From the NCBI RefSeq assembly GCF_016616235.1, contig NZ_CP067100.1, positions 496,001 through 560,000 on the forward strand: DNA of 64,000 nucleotides. The letters are read 5' to 3'. Below are positions 10,158-22,371 of this stretch, in pieces. Each line of letters starts with the position of its first letter. Position 1 is the first letter of the stretch. The position numbers were made by a program, and so were the translations under genes. The notes beneath the pieces were generated by a model that was given only the letters and a program-made list of their open reading frames with translations, was not told where the DNA came from and searched no databases. This DNA comes from Bradyrhizobium diazoefficiens (GTDB lineage Bacteria > Pseudomonadota > Alphaproteobacteria > Rhizobiales > Xanthobacteraceae).

Positions 10158-10294
10158 CTCGTGCCCCGGGCGCTGCGCAGCGCGAAGCGGTGCTCTGCCG
10201 AGCCGGGGTCCATTGCTCCACGATCGATGAACGAAACGGTGAGTCCCGGCTCTGCGCAGCAGCGCAAGAGCGCTGCAGCGCGTCCGGGACACGG
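10158..10294. repeat. Palindromic intergenic repeat
   Basis: GTGCCCCGGGCGCTGCGCAGCGC and TGCAGCGCGTCCGGGACAC form the outer imperfect arms, with internal GGCTCTGCGCAGCAGCGC. It is non-coding and separates thpR from zapE. Confidence 0.55.
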
Positions 10295-10359
10295 AACGCA
10301 TAGCGCCCCGCACCAATTGACGGCTTGCAATTTCCGCCGGTCTCTGGCGGTAAAGAGCC

Positions 10360-11547
10360 ATGCTCTCCACCCCCAATTCCACCTTCCGCGAAGCGTACCA
10401 GGCCCAGATCGCGTCCGGCGCGATCGAGCCCGATGCTGCGCAGGCCGAGGTCGCCGAGGCGTATGCGGCGCTCGATCAGCGGCTCGCGACTTACAAGCCG
10501 CAGCGCAAGCAGGGCCTGCTCAGCCGCTTGTTCAGTAACGGCGATAAGGACGAGGCGCCGCGCGGGCTCTACATCCATGGCGAGGTCGGCCGTGGCAAGA
10601 CCATGCTGATGGACCTGTTCTTCCAGCACTCGACGGTCGAGCACAAGCGCCGCGCGCATTTCCACGAATTCATGGCCGACGTGCACGAACGCATCTACGA
10701 CTATCGCCAGGGCATTTCGCGCGGACAGATCCCGGATGCCGACGTCATCGCGCTGACCGCGCAGGCGATCTTCGAGGAAAGCTGGCTGCTCTGCTTCGAC
10801 GAATTCCATGTCACCGACATCGCCGACGCGATGATCCTGGGACGCCTGTTCGCAAAATTGTTCGAGCTCGGCACCGTCGTGGTCGCCACCTCCAACGTCG
10901 CGCCCGACGATCTCTACAAGGGCGGCCTCAACCGTTCGCTGTTCCTGCCCTTCATCAAGCAGATCACCGACCACATGGATGTCGCGCGGCTCGACGCGCG
11001 CACCGACTTCCGCCTGGAAAAGCTCCAGGGCGTGCCGATGTGGCTGACGCCGGCGGATGGCGATGCGGACGCAGCGCTCGACCGCGCCTGGTCGAAGATG
11101 TCAGGCGGGGCCAAATGCAAGCCGCGCGACATTTCGATCAAGGGCCGCATCCTGCACGTGCCGTGCTCGGCCCATGGCGTGGCGCGGTTTTCGTTTGTCG
11201 ATCTCTGCGAGAAGCCGCTCGGGGCATCTGACTACCTCCGGCTCGCGCACGACTATCACACCATCCTGGTCGACCATATTCCAGTGATGGATTTCTCCCA
11301 GCGCAATGCCGCCAAGCGCTTCATCACGCTGATCGACACGCTCTATGACAATGCCGTGAAGCTGATGGCCTCGGCCGATGCCAACCCGATCTCGCTCTAC
11401 CTCGCCCACGAGGGCACCGAGGCGATGGAGTTCAAGCGAACCGCCTCACGCCTGATCGAGATGAGCTCGGAATCCTATCTGGCGCTGGCCCACGGCCGCA
11501 AGGATTCCACCGCCAGCGGCTCCACCAAGGGACTGGTGGAGACTTAA
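10360..11547 (+). CDS. zapE: Cell division protein ZapE (AFG1-like ATPase)
   Basis: A 395-residue ATPase. Walker A is GEVGRGKTMLMD (about residues 70-81). Walker B, LLCFDEFHVTDIADA, carries the FDEFHVTD stretch that marks the AFG1/ZapE family. ZapE associates with the FtsZ ring in proteobacteria and destabilises polymers in an ATP-dependent way. It lies just upstream of mdh, separated by a repeat. The C-terminal 25 residues are polar and probably flexible. Confidence 0.95.
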   Translation: MLSTPNSTFREAYQAQIASGAIEPDAAQAEVAEAYAALDQRLATYKPQRKQGLLSRLFSNGDKDEAPRGLYIHGEVGRGKTMLMDLFFQHSTVEHKRRAHFHEFMADVHERIYDYRQGISRGQIPDADVIALTAQAIFEESWLLCFDEFHVTDIADAMILGRLFAKLFELGTVVVATSNVAPDDLYKGGLNRSLFLPFIKQITDHMDVARLDARTDFRLEKLQGVPMWLTPADGDADAALDRAWSKMSGGAKCKPRDISIKGRILHVPCSAHGVARFSFVDLCEKPLGASDYLRLAHDYHTILVDHIPVMDFSQRNAAKRFITLIDTLYDNAVKLMASADANPISLYLAHEGTEAMEFKRTASRLIEMSSESYLALAHGRKDSTASGSTKGLVET

Positions 11548-11564
11548 GTCCTATTGTCAGCGCT

Positions 11565-12770
<1,206 letters not shown>

Positions 12771-12783
12771 GGCGCAAACAATC

Positions 12784-12822
12784 CCGCCGAAGCTCGCAGG
12801 CCGGTCTTCGGCGGTTTCGTTT
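12784..12822 (+). terminator. Intrinsic terminator of mdh
   Basis: The stem CCGCCGAAG / CTTCGGCGG (9 bp, 13-base loop) is followed by TTTCGTTT, starting 14 bases after the mdh stop. Confidence 0.85.
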
Positions 12823-12889
12823 CCGGCACCCTCTGACCGGGGGGTCCCGGTTCGGCAGTCCAGAGATCCTCGAAGTCAAAGAATCCGGG

Positions 12890-12917
12890 TTGCAGTTCCT
12901 GTGGTATATGGTATGCC
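12890..12917 (+). promoter_or_regulatory. Possible sigma-70-type promoter of sucC
   Basis: TTGCAG (12890-12895), a 16-base spacer and TATGCC (12912-12917) lie 60 bases before the sucC start and after the mdh terminator. The -10 match is only moderate; the position is the main support. Confidence 0.3.
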
Positions 12918-12976
12918 AGCCACAAGACTGAGGTGGGCCCTTGAGGTCACCGCCCGCGGGTTCAGGGAGCGACCAT

Positions 12977-14173
<1,197 letters not shown>

Positions 14174-14177
14174 GGCC

Positions 14178-14657
14178 ATGGCCCAAGACCATCTCGCCGC
14201 ATCATCTCCGCTTGCAGAGCACGCGCGTCTCGCCGCGTTCGCCGGCGAATGGGATGGCGAAGAGATGGTCTTCCCGTCGCGCTGGACCGAAGGCGGGCCG
14301 GCGACCTCGCGCACTGTCGCGCGCATGGATCTCAACGGGTTCTACCTGATCCAGGACTCGGTGCAGATGCGCGACGGCAAGCAGGTCTTCGCCACCCATG
14401 GCATCTTCACTTACGACCGCGACGACCGGACCTACAAATTGTTCTGGTACGATTCGCTCGGCTACACGCCGCCCTCGCCCGCGTCCGGCGGCTGGGTCGG
14501 CAAGACCCTGACGCTGGTGCGCGGCTCGCTCCGCGGCAACGCGCGCCACGTCTACGAGATCATCAATGAGGATTCCTACTCGTTGAAGATCCAGTTCTCG
14601 CCGGATGCGGAAGGCTGGGCCGACGTGCTCACCGGCGTCTACCGCCGCATCCACTGA
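14178..14657 (+). CDS. DUF1579-like protein embedded between sucC and sucD
   Basis: A 159-residue cytosolic protein without signal peptide or membrane segment. The pattern LAAFAGEWDGEE...NGFYLIQDSVQMRDGK...HGIFTYDRDDRTYKLFWYDSLGY...GWVGKTLTLVRG is a beta-rich barrel layout as in the DUF1579 family, whose function is unknown. It begins 4 bases after sucC and ends 33 bases before sucD, so it is co-transcribed with both ligase subunits. The position suggests a link to succinyl-CoA metabolism, but nothing in the protein proves this. Codon use and GC resemble the neighbours, so it does not look newly acquired. Confidence 0.85.
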   Translation: MAQDHLAASSPLAEHARLAAFAGEWDGEEMVFPSRWTEGGPATSRTVARMDLNGFYLIQDSVQMRDGKQVFATHGIFTYDRDDRTYKLFWYDSLGYTPPSPASGGWVGKTLTLVRGSLRGNARHVYEIINEDSYSLKIQFSPDAEGWADVLTGVYRRIH

Positions 14658-14690
14658 CCATTCACTCGTTAGTTCGCGAAAGCAGACCTC

Positions 14691-15575
14691 ATGTCCATCC
14701 TGATCGACAAGAACACCAAGGTCATCTGCCAGGGTTTCACCGGCAAGAACGGCACCTTCCACTCGGAGGCCGCGATCGCCTATGGCACCAAGATGGTCGG
14801 CGGCACCTCGCCGGGCAAAGGCGGCGCGACCCATCTGGGCCTGCCGGTGTTCGACACCGTCCGGGAGGCGCGCGAGAAGACCGGCGCCGATGCCTCGGTG
14901 ATCTACGTGCCGCCGCCGGGCGCGGCCGATGCGATCTGCGAAGCCATCGACGCCGAGATCCCGCTGATCGTCTGCATCACCGAAGGCATTCCTGTTATCG
15001 ACATGGTCCGCGTGAAGCGCTCGCTGGCCGGCTCCAAGTCGCGCCTGATCGGGCCGAACTGCCCCGGCGTCATGACCGCCGGCGAGTGCAAGATCGGCAT
15101 CATGCCCGCCAACATCTTCAAGACCGGCTCTGTCGGCATCGTCTCCCGCTCCGGCACGCTCACCTATGAGGCCGTGTTCCAGACCTCGCAGGAGGGCCTC
15201 GGCCAGACCACCGCGGTCGGCATCGGTGGCGATCCGGTCAAGGGCACCGAATTCATCGACGTGCTGGAGATGCTGCTCGCCGACCCCAAGACCGAATCGA
15301 TCATCATGATCGGCGAGATCGGCGGTTCCGCCGAGGAAGACGCCGCCCAGTTCCTCAAGGACGAGGCGAAGCGCGGCCGCAAGAAGCCGATGGTCGGCTT
15401 CATCGCCGGAGTCACCGCACCTCCCGGCCGCCGCATGGGTCATGCCGGCGCGATCATCTCGGGCGGCAAGGGCGATGCCGGTTCCAAGACGGATGCGATG
15501 AAATCCGCAGGGATTACAGTGTCCCCGTCTCCCGCCCGTCTTGGCCATACGCTTGCCGAAAAGTTGAAAGGCTAA
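14691..15575 (+). CDS. sucD: Succinate-CoA ligase (ADP-forming), alpha subunit
   Basis: A 294-residue protein. The CoA-binding Rossmann part is [17 protein letters not shown]...GTSPGKGG. The phosphohistidine loop is [13 protein letters not shown] near residues 247-259, and the ligase domain carries [18 protein letters not shown] and [14 protein letters not shown]. It forms the catalytic heterodimer with SucC. It lies third in the operon, before sucA, with 137 bases of spacer that hold a perfect hairpin. Confidence 0.98.
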   Translation: MSILIDKNTKVICQGFTGKNGTFHSEAAIAYGTKMVGGTSPGKGGATHLGLPVFDTVREAREKTGADASVIYVPPPGAADAICEAIDAEIPLIVCITEGIPVIDMVRVKRSLAGSKSRLIGPNCPGVMTAGECKIGIMPANIFKTGSVGIVSRSGTLTYEAVFQTSQEGLGQTTAVGIGGDPVKGTEFIDVLEMLLADPKTESIIMIGEIGGSAEEDAAQFLKDEAKRGRKKPMVGFIAGVTAPPGRRMGHAGAIISGGKGDAGSKTDAMKSAGITVSPSPARLGHTLAEKLKG

Positions 15576-15636
15576 TTCACTTCTTCGTACTTTTCCGGGC
15601 GAAGTTTCGCAGCAAATAGGGTAAATGGTGCCTGTC

Positions 15637-15666
15637 GCGCTGAGCCTCTGCCGGGGAGCTCAGCGC
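15637..15666 (+). other. Hairpin in the sucD-sucA spacer
   Basis: A perfect 9-bp stem GCGCTGAGC / GCTCAGCGC with a 12-base loop lies 47 bases before the sucA start. GTTTGTT follows nine bases later, so it could act as a weak attenuator or processing site setting the sucCD to sucAB ratio. The stem is seen directly; the role is inferred. Confidence 0.4.
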
Positions 15667-15712
15667 CAGCGCCGTTTGTTATGCGCGAACCAAAATCGCC
15701 AGGAACTCAAGT

Positions 15713-18682
15713 ATGTCTCGCCAGGACGCGAACGCAGCCTTTGCCCTCTCATCCTTTTTGCAGGGCACCAACGCCACCTACATCGACGAAATCTACGCCC
15801 GCTACGAGAAGGACCCCTCCTCGGTCGACGCCGAGTGGCAGGAGTTCTTCAAGAGCCTCCACGACCAGCCCGCCGACGTCCGTAAGAATGCGGAAGGGCC
15901 GTCCTGGGAGCGCGACAACTGGCCGCTGACCCCGCAGGACGACCTCACCTCCGCCCTCGACGGCAACTGGGCGGAGGTCGAGAAGGCGGTCGGCGCCAAG
16001 ATCGCCGCCAAGGCGCAGGCCAAGGGAGGCGATAAGGGGGCTGCGCTCTCCTCCGCGGACGTGCTCCAGGCGACGCGCGATTCGGTCCGCGCCCTGATGC
16101 TGATCCGCGCGTACCGCATGCGCGGCCACTTCCACGCCAAGCTCGATCCGCTCGGCATCGAAGCACCGAAAAACCGCGAAGAGCTCGATCCGCGCACCTA
16201 TGGCTTCGTTGAGGCCGATTTCGACCGCAAGATCTTCCTCGATCACGTGCTCGGTCTCGAATACGCCACCTTGCGCGAGATCACCGCGATCTGCGAGCGC
16301 ACCTACTGCCAGACGCTCGGCGTCGAGTTCATGCATATCAGCAATGCCGCGCAGAAGGCCTGGATCCAGGAGCGCATCGAGGGGCCGGACAAGGAGATCT
16401 CGTTCACCCGCGAAGGCCGCAGAGCCATCCTGATGAAGCTGGTCGAAGCCGAAGGCTTCGAAAAATTCTGCGACACCAAGTTCACCGGCACCAAGCGCTT
16501 CGGTCTCGATGGCGGCGAATCGCTGATCCCCGCGCTCGAGCAGATCATCAAGCGCGGCGGCAATCTCGGTGTGAAGGAAGTCGTGCTGGGCATGCCGCAT
16601 CGCGGCCGCCTCAACGTGCTGACGCAGGTGATGGGCAAGCCGCATCGCGCCCTGTTCCACGAGTTCAAGGGCGGCTCGGCCAACCCTGATGCGGTCGAAG
16701 GCTCGGGCGACGTCAAATATCACCTCGGCGCCTCCTCGGACCGCGAATTCGACGGCAACCGCATCCATCTGTCGCTGACCGCCAACCCCTCGCATCTCGA
16801 GATCGTCGATCCCGTGGTGCTCGGCAAGGTCCGCGCCAAGCAGGACCAGCACGGCGATCCCCCTGACATGCGCATCTCCGTGATGCCGCTCTTGATGCAC
16901 GGCGACGCCGCGTTCGCCGGCCAGGGCGTGGTTGCGGAATGCTTCAGCCTGTCGGACCTGAAGGGCTACCGCACCGGCGGCTCCGTGCACTTCATCGTCA
17001 ACAACCAGATCGGCTTCACCACCTATCCGCGCTACTCGCGCTCCTCGCCCTACCCGTCTGACGTGGCGAAGATGATCGACGCGCCGATCTTCCACGTCAA
17101 CGGCGACGATCCGGAAGCCGTGGTGTTCGCGGCGAAGGTCGCCACCGAATTCCGGCAGAAATTCCACAAGCCCGTCGTCATCGACATGTTCTGCTACCGC
17201 AGGCATGGCCACAACGAGGGCGACGAGCCGGCGTTCACCCAGCCGGTGATGTACAAGCGGATCGCGGCGCATCCATCGACGCTCGAGCTCTACGCCCGCC
17301 GCCTCATCAGCGAAGGCGTGATGACACAAGGCGAGGTCGACAAGGCCAAGGCCGACTGGCGCGCGCGGCTCGATGCCGAGTTCGAGGCCGGCACCTCCTA
17401 CAAGCCGAACAAGGCCGACTGGCTCGACGGCAAGTGGGCGGGCTTCAAGATCGCCGACCAGGAAGAGGATGCGCGACGCGGCGTTACCGGCGTCGACATC
17501 GCCGCGCTGAAGGAGATCGGCCGCAAGATCACCAAGGTGCCGGACGGTTTCCGCGTCCACCGCACCATCCAGCGTTTCCTCGAGAACCGCGCCAAGGCGA
17601 TCGACACCGGTGCCGGCATCGACTGGGCGACTGGCGAGGCGCTGGCGTTCTGCACGCTGCTCAACGAAAACCATCACGTCCGCCTGTCCGGACAGGATTC
17701 GGAGCGCGGCACCTTCTCGCAGCGCCACTCGGTCCTGATCGACCAGGAAGACGAGAGCCGCTACACGCCGTTCAACCATCTCGGCCACGAGCAGGGCCAT
17801 TACGAGGTCATCAACTCGCTGCTGTCGGAAGAGGCGGTGCTCGGCTTCGAATACGGCTATTCGCTTGCCGAGCCGAACACGCTGACCCTGTGGGAAGCCC
17901 AGTTCGGCGACTTCGCCAACGGCGCACAGGTCGTGTTCGACCAGTTCATCTCCTCGGGCGAGCGCAAATGGCTGCGCATGTCCGGTCTCGTCTGCCTGTT
18001 GCCGCACGGCTATGAGGGCCAGGGACCGGAGCACTCCTCGGCGCGCCTGGAGCGCTATTTGCAGATGTGCGCGGAAGACAACATGCAGGTGGTCTATCCG
18101 ACCACGCCGGCAAATTACTTCCACGTGCTGCGCCGCCAGCTGCATCGCGAGATCCGCAAGCCGCTGATCGTGATGACGCCGAAGTCGCTGCTGCGTCACA
18201 AGCGGGCGGTCTCGCGGCTCGAAGAACTCGCCAAGGGCACGACCTTCCACCGCATCCTCTATGATGACGCCCAGATGCTGCCGAACGAGGCGGTCAAGCT
18301 CGTTCCTGACGAGAAGATCCGCCGCATCGTGCTGTGCTCCGGCAAGGTCTATTACGACCTCTACGAGGAGCGCGAGAAGCGCGGCATCGACGACATCTAT
18401 TTGATGCGGGTCGAGCAGCTCTATCCGGTGCCGCTGAAGGCGCTGGTGGCCGAGCTGTCCCGCTTCAAGAAGGCGGAAGTGATCTGGTGCCAGGAAGAGC
18501 CCCGCAACATGGGCGCCTGGCACTTCATCGAGCCCTATCTGGAATGGGTGCTGAACCAGGTGAACGGCGCGAGCCGGCGTCCGCGTTATGTCGGCCGCGC
18601 CGCTTCCGCCGCGACCGCGACTGGTCTGATGTCCAAGCATCAGGCGCAGCTGAAGGCGTTCCTGGACGAAGCACTGAGCTAA
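15713..18682 (+). CDS. sucA: 2-oxoglutarate dehydrogenase E1 component
   Basis: A 989-residue thiamine-diphosphate enzyme that decarboxylates 2-oxoglutarate and passes the succinyl group to the E2 lipoyl arm. The N-terminus has the E2-contact helix region FLQGTNATYIDEIYARY. The ThDP domain has MPHRGRLNVL, HLGASSDREF, SLTANPSHLEIVDPVV and CYRRHGHNEGDEP. The C-terminal transketolase-type domain has FGDFANGAQVVFDQF and HGYEGQGPEHSSARLERYLQ. Length and motifs match complete E1. It is followed by a 139-base spacer containing a palindromic repeat before sucB. Confidence 0.98.
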   Translation: MSRQDANAAFALSSFLQGTNATYIDEIYARYEKDPSSVDAEWQEFFKSLHDQPADVRKNAEGPSWERDNWPLTPQDDLTSALDGNWAEVEKAVGAKIAAKAQAKGGDKGAALSSADVLQATRDSVRALMLIRAYRMRGHFHAKLDPLGIEAPKNREELDPRTYGFVEADFDRKIFLDHVLGLEYATLREITAICERTYCQTLGVEFMHISNAAQKAWIQERIEGPDKEISFTREGRRAILMKLVEAEGFEKFCDTKFTGTKRFGLDGGESLIPALEQIIKRGGNLGVKEVVLGMPHRGRLNVLTQVMGKPHRALFHEFKGGSANPDAVEGSGDVKYHLGASSDREFDGNRIHLSLTANPSHLEIVDPVVLGKVRAKQDQHGDPPDMRISVMPLLMHGDAAFAGQGVVAECFSLSDLKGYRTGGSVHFIVNNQIGFTTYPRYSRSSPYPSDVAKMIDAPIFHVNGDDPEAVVFAAKVATEFRQKFHKPVVIDMFCYRRHGHNEGDEPAFTQPVMYKRIAAHPSTLELYARRLISEGVMTQGEVDKAKADWRARLDAEFEAGTSYKPNKADWLDGKWAGFKIADQEEDARRGVTGVDIAALKEIGRKITKVPDGFRVHRTIQRFLENRAKAIDTGAGIDWATGEALAFCTLLNENHHVRLSGQDSERGTFSQRHSVLIDQEDESRYTPFNHLGHEQGHYEVINSLLSEEAVLGFEYGYSLAEPNTLTLWEAQFGDFANGAQVVFDQFISSGERKWLRMSGLVCLLPHGYEGQGPEHSSARLERYLQMCAEDNMQVVYPTTPANYFHVLRRQLHREIRKPLIVMTPKSLLRHKRAVSRLEELAKGTTFHRILYDDAQMLPNEAVKLVPDEKIRRIVLCSGKVYYDLYEEREKRGIDDIYLMRVEQLYPVPLKALVAELSRFKKAEVIWCQEEPRNMGAWHFIEPYLEWVLNQVNGASRRPRYVGRAASAATATGLMSKHQAQLKAFLDEALS

Positions 18683-18696
18683 TCGAAATTCCAATT

Positions 18697-18796
18697 GTCA
18701 TGCCCCGCGAAGGCGAGGCATCCAGTACGCCGTGGCGTTCGTTCGATCCAAGATCGTCACGGAGTACTGGATCGTCCGCCTGCGCGGACGATGACG
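18697..18796. repeat. Palindromic repeat inside the sucA-sucB operon
   Basis: GTCATGCCCCGCGAAGGCGAGGC and GTCCGCCTGCGCGGACGATGAC form end hairpins, with ATCCAGTA / TACTGGAT inverted between them. It is the same family as 4213-4314. It fills most of the sucA-sucB spacer and ends 26 bases before the sucB ATG. Confidence 0.8.
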
Positions 18797-18821
18797 GCCA
18801 AAAACGATCGAGGAAAAGACC

Positions 18822-20063
18822 ATGACTGAAATTCGTGTGCCGACGCTCGGCGAATCCGTCACCGAGGCTACCATCGGCCGCTGGTTCAAGAAGGCCGGCG
18901 ACCCGGTCGCCGTCGACGAGCCCCTGGTGGAGCTCGAGACCGACAAGGTCACTATCGAGGTCCCGGCACCCTCCGCCGGCACGCTGAGCGAGATCATCGC
19001 CGCCGATGGCACAACCGTTGCTGTGGGCGCGCTGCTCGGCCAGATCACCGAAGGCGCCGGCGCTGCCAAGCCCGCGGCCGCTCCCGCCAAGCCTGCCGCT
19101 GCTGCTGCGGCGCCCGCGGCGCCGGCTGCTGCGCCCGCCGTGCCGAAGGCACCGCCGGCCGATGCGCCGCTCGCCCCGTCCGTCCGCAAGCTCTCCGCGG
19201 AGAGCGGCGTCGATGCCTCGACCGTTCCGGGCTCGGGCAAGGACGGCCGCGTCACCAAGGGCGACATGCTCGCCGCGATCGAGCGTGCGGCCTCGGCGCC
19301 GACCCCGGTCAACCAGCCCGCCGCCGCCGTGCAGGTTCGTGCGCCGTCACCGGCCGATGACGCCGCCCGCGAGGAGCGCGTCAAGATGACACGGCTGCGC
19401 CAGACCATCGCGCGCCGCCTCAAGGACGTGCAGAACACCGCGGCCATGCTGACGACCTTCAACGAGGTCGACATGACCAACGTCATGGCGCTGCGTGCGC
19501 ACTACAAGGACGCGTTCGAGAAGAAGCACGGCTCCAAGCTCGGCTTCATGGGCTTCTTCACCAAGGCCGTCGTGCAGGCGCTGAAGGATATCCCGGCCGT
19601 CAATGCCGAGATCGACGGCACCGACCTGATCTACAAGAATTATTATCACATCGGCGTCGCCGTGGGCACCGACAAGGGTCTCGTCGTGCCCGTGGTGCGC
19701 GACTGCGACCACAAGTCGATCGCCGACATCGAGAAGGGCATCGCCGATTTCGGCCGCCGCGCCCGTGACGGCCAGCTCAAGATCGACGAGATGCAGGGCG
19801 GCACCTTCACCATCACCAACGGCGGCATCTACGGCTCGCTGATGTCGACCCCGATCCTGAACGCGCCGCAGTCCGGCATTCTCGGCATGCACAAGATCCA
19901 GGAGCGCCCGATGGTCGTCGGCGGCAAGATCGAGGTCCGCCCGATGATGTATCTGGCGCTGTCCTACGATCACCGCGTCATCGACGGCAAGGAAGCCGTC
20001 ACCTTCCTGGTTCGCGTCAAGGAGAGCCTGGAAGATCCGGCGCGCCTGGTGCTCGATCTCTGA
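18822..20063 (+). CDS. sucB: 2-oxoglutarate dehydrogenase E2 (dihydrolipoyl succinyltransferase)
   Basis: A 413-residue protein. The lipoyl domain covers about residues 1-77, with the lipoylated Lys in ETDKVTIEV (K43). An Ala/Pro-rich hinge (about 80-120) follows, then the E3/E1-binding domain ([15 protein letters not shown], about 124-160), a second linker, and the catalytic domain to the end with the active site [13 protein letters not shown]. The first 75 residues follow the [18 protein letters not shown] pattern of E2o rather than pyruvate E2. It forms the cubic core of the complex with SucA and Lpd encoded alongside. Confidence 0.98.
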   Translation: MTEIRVPTLGESVTEATIGRWFKKAGDPVAVDEPLVELETDKVTIEVPAPSAGTLSEIIAADGTTVAVGALLGQITEGAGAAKPAAAPAKPAAAAAAPAAPAAAPAVPKAPPADAPLAPSVRKLSAESGVDASTVPGSGKDGRVTKGDMLAAIERAASAPTPVNQPAAAVQVRAPSPADDAAREERVKMTRLRQTIARRLKDVQNTAAMLTTFNEVDMTNVMALRAHYKDAFEKKHGSKLGFMGFFTKAVVQALKDIPAVNAEIDGTDLIYKNYYHIGVAVGTDKGLVVPVVRDCDHKSIADIEKGIADFGRRARDGQLKIDEMQGGTFTITNGGIYGSLMSTPILNAPQSGILGMHKIQERPMVVGGKIEVRPMMYLALSYDHRVIDGKEAVTFLVRVKESLEDPARLVLDL

Positions 20064-20129
20064 TTCCTGATGCTCTGCGAGCGCCGTCGCGACTGACGCG
20101 GCGGCGCGTGTCGAACCATGGAGGCGCGC

Positions 20130-20879
20130 GTGACGGATAAAGTCGTTGTCATCACCGGCGGCAGCCGCGGCATTGGCCGTGCGACCGCGCTTGCGGCGAC
20201 CGCGCGCGGCTACCGGGTCGTCGTGGGCTATGCCAGCAGCAAGCAGGCTGCCGACGAAGTGGTCGCACAGATCGAGGCCAGCAACGGCAAGGCCATCGCG
20301 GTGAAATGCGATGTCGCCGAGGAAGGCGACATCCTCGAGCTGTTCAAGCAAGCCGACAAGTTCGGCACGTTAGCGGCCCTCGTCAACAATGGCGGCATCG
20401 TCGGCAAGAGCGGCGTGCGCGTCGACGAGATGTCGGCCGAGCGCATCCAACGCGTGATGGCGGTCAACGTCACCGGCTCGATCCTGTGCGCGCGCGAAGC
20501 CGTCAAACGCATGTCGACCAAGCACGGCGGCAAGGGTGGCGTCATCGTCAATTTGTCATCGGTCGCTGCCAAGCTCGGCGCGCCCAATACCTATGTCGAT
20601 TATGCCGCCTCCAAGGGCGCGATCGATTCCTTCACCATCGGCCTCGGTTACGAGGTCGCCAGCGAAGGCATTCGCGTCGCCGGCATTCGCCCCGGACTGA
20701 TCGACACCGAAATCCACGCCGCCGGTGGCGAGCCCGACCGCGCCCATCGTCTGGCCCATCTGGTGCCGATGAAGCGCGTCGGTAGCGCAGATGAAATCGC
20801 CAACGCCATCGTCTGGCTGATCTCGGACGAGGCGTCCTATGTCACCGCAGCCATTCTCGATGTGTCCGGCGGACGCTGA
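20130..20879 (+). CDS. SDR family oxidoreductase embedded between sucB and lpd
   Basis: A classical short-chain dehydrogenase of about 249 residues. The cofactor motif is TGGSRGIG, followed by NNGG (an NNAG variant); the catalytic Ser is in NLSSVAAKLG and the Tyr/Lys in YVDYAASKGA. Two starts are possible: ATG 20118, or GTG 20130, which has GGAGG at 20120-20124. The GTG is preferred because its Shine-Dalgarno would otherwise lie inside the gene. It resembles glucose 1-dehydrogenase/FabG-like enzymes, but the substrate cannot be read. Its place between E2 and E3 of 2-oxoglutarate dehydrogenase implies shared transcription. Confidence 0.88.
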   Translation: MTDKVVVITGGSRGIGRATALAATARGYRVVVGYASSKQAADEVVAQIEASNGKAIAVKCDVAEEGDILELFKQADKFGTLAALVNNGGIVGKSGVRVDEMSAERIQRVMAVNVTGSILCAREAVKRMSTKHGGKGGVIVNLSSVAAKLGAPNTYVDYAASKGAIDSFTIGLGYEVASEGIRVAGIRPGLIDTEIHAAGGEPDRAHRLAHLVPMKRVGSADEIANAIVWLISDEASYVTAAILDVSGGR

Positions 20880-20936
20880 CGCGCCGCGCGGACGCTGACA
20901 CATCCTCATCACGCTAAACTCACGGGACCTTCTCTC

Positions 20937-22337
20937 ATGGCTACCTACGATCTCGTCGTCATCGGCACCGGACCGGGCGGTTATGTCTGCGCGGTGCGCG
21001 CCAGCCAGCTCGGCATGAAGGTCGCCGTGATCGAAAAGAACGCCACGCTCGGCGGCACCTGCCTCAATGTCGGCTGCATGCCGTCCAAGGCGCTGCTGCA
21101 CGCCTCCGAGATGTTCGAGGAAGCCGGGCACTCGTTCGCCAAGATGGGCGTCTCCGTTTCCGCGCCGAAGCTCGATCTGCCGGCGATGATGAACTTCAAG
21201 CAGCAGGGCATCGACGGCAACGTCAAGGGCGTCGAGTTCCTGATGAAGAAGAACAAGATCGACGTGCTCAAGGGTACCGGCAAGATTTTGGGCACCGGCA
21301 AGGTCGAAGTCTCCGCCGATGGCAAGTCGCAGGTCGTCGAGACCAGGAACATCGTGATCGCGACGGGCTCGGACATCGCGCGTCTCAAGGGCATCGAGAT
21401 CGACGAAAAGCGCATCGTCTCCTCGACCGGCGCGCTGTCGCTGGACAAGGTGCCCGGCAAGCTCCTCATCGTCGGCGCCGGCGTGATCGGCCTCGAGCTC
21501 GGCTCGGTCTGGCATCGCTTGGGCGCCGACGTCGTCGTTGTCGAATTTTTGGACCGTATCCTGCCCGGCATGGATGGCGAGATCGCCAGGCAGTTCCAGC
21601 GTATTCTGGAAAAGCAGGGCTTTTCGTTCAAGCTCGGCGCCAAGGTCACGGCCGTCGATACCTCAGGCAAGACGCTGAAGGCGACGGTCGAGCCTGCCGC
21701 CGGTGGCACTGCCGAGACGCTGGAAGCCGACGTCGTGCTCGTCTGCATCGGCCGCGTGCCGTACACCGACGGTCTTGGCCTCAAGGAAGCCGGTGTCGCG
21801 CTCGACAATCGCGGCCGCGTCCAGATCGATCCGCATTTCGCCACCAGCCTTAGGGGCGTCTATGCCATCGGCGACGTCGTCGCCGGTCCCATGCTCGCGC
21901 ACAAGGCCGAGGATGAAGGCGTGGCCGTTGCGGAGATCATCGCGGGCCAGGCCGGCCACGTGAACTACGACGTTATCCCAGGCGTCGTGTATACCACGCC
22001 GGAAGTGTCCTCCGTCGGCAAGACCGAGGAGGAGCTGAAGCAGGCGGGCGTCGCCTACACCGTCGGCAAGTTTCCCTTTACCGCCAACGGCCGTTCCAAG
22101 GTCAACCAGACCACTGATGGCTTTGTGAAGATTCTCGCAGATGCGAAGACCGATCGCGTGCTCGGCGTGCACATTGTCGGCATCGAGGCCGGCGAAATGA
22201 TCCACGAAGCCTGCGTCCTCATGGAATTCGGCGGCAGTGCAGAAGATCTCGCCCGCACCTGCCACGCGCATCCGACCCGCTCCGAGGCCATTAAGGAAGC
22301 CGCGCTTGCGGTGGGCAAGCGGGCCATCCATATGTAG
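20937..22337 (+). CDS. lpdA: Dihydrolipoyl dehydrogenase (E3)
   Basis: A 466-residue flavoprotein disulfide reductase that reoxidises the lipoyl arm of SucB using FAD and NAD. The FAD motif is [10 protein letters not shown], the redox pair lies in [15 protein letters not shown], the NAD motif is [13 protein letters not shown], and the second FAD motif is [20 protein letters not shown]. The dimer-interface catalytic His-Glu is in [16 protein letters not shown]. It is the last enzyme gene of the TCA operon. Genes for other 2-oxoacid dehydrogenases are absent here, so this E3 is most likely dedicated to, or shared from, this complex. Confidence 0.98.
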   Translation: MATYDLVVIGTGPGGYVCAVRASQLGMKVAVIEKNATLGGTCLNVGCMPSKALLHASEMFEEAGHSFAKMGVSVSAPKLDLPAMMNFKQQGIDGNVKGVEFLMKKNKIDVLKGTGKILGTGKVEVSADGKSQVVETRNIVIATGSDIARLKGIEIDEKRIVSSTGALSLDKVPGKLLIVGAGVIGLELGSVWHRLGADVVVVEFLDRILPGMDGEIARQFQRILEKQGFSFKLGAKVTAVDTSGKTLKATVEPAAGGTAETLEADVVLVCIGRVPYTDGLGLKEAGVALDNRGRVQIDPHFATSLRGVYAIGDVVAGPMLAHKAEDEGVAVAEIIAGQAGHVNYDVIPGVVYTTPEVSSVGKTEEELKQAGVAYTVGKFPFTANGRSKVNQTTDGFVKILADAKTDRVLGVHIVGIEAGEMIHEACVLMEFGGSAEDLARTCHAHPTRSEAIKEAALAVGKRAIHM

Positions 22338-22371
22338 CTACGCGCCCAGCGCCGAATCGGGCGGGAAACAT

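Noticed and set aside
15749-18694. A 981-codon open frame antisense to sucA
   Set aside because: It mirrors sucA codon by codon, an effect of high third-position GC. Its translation has no recognisable domain, while sucA is complete.
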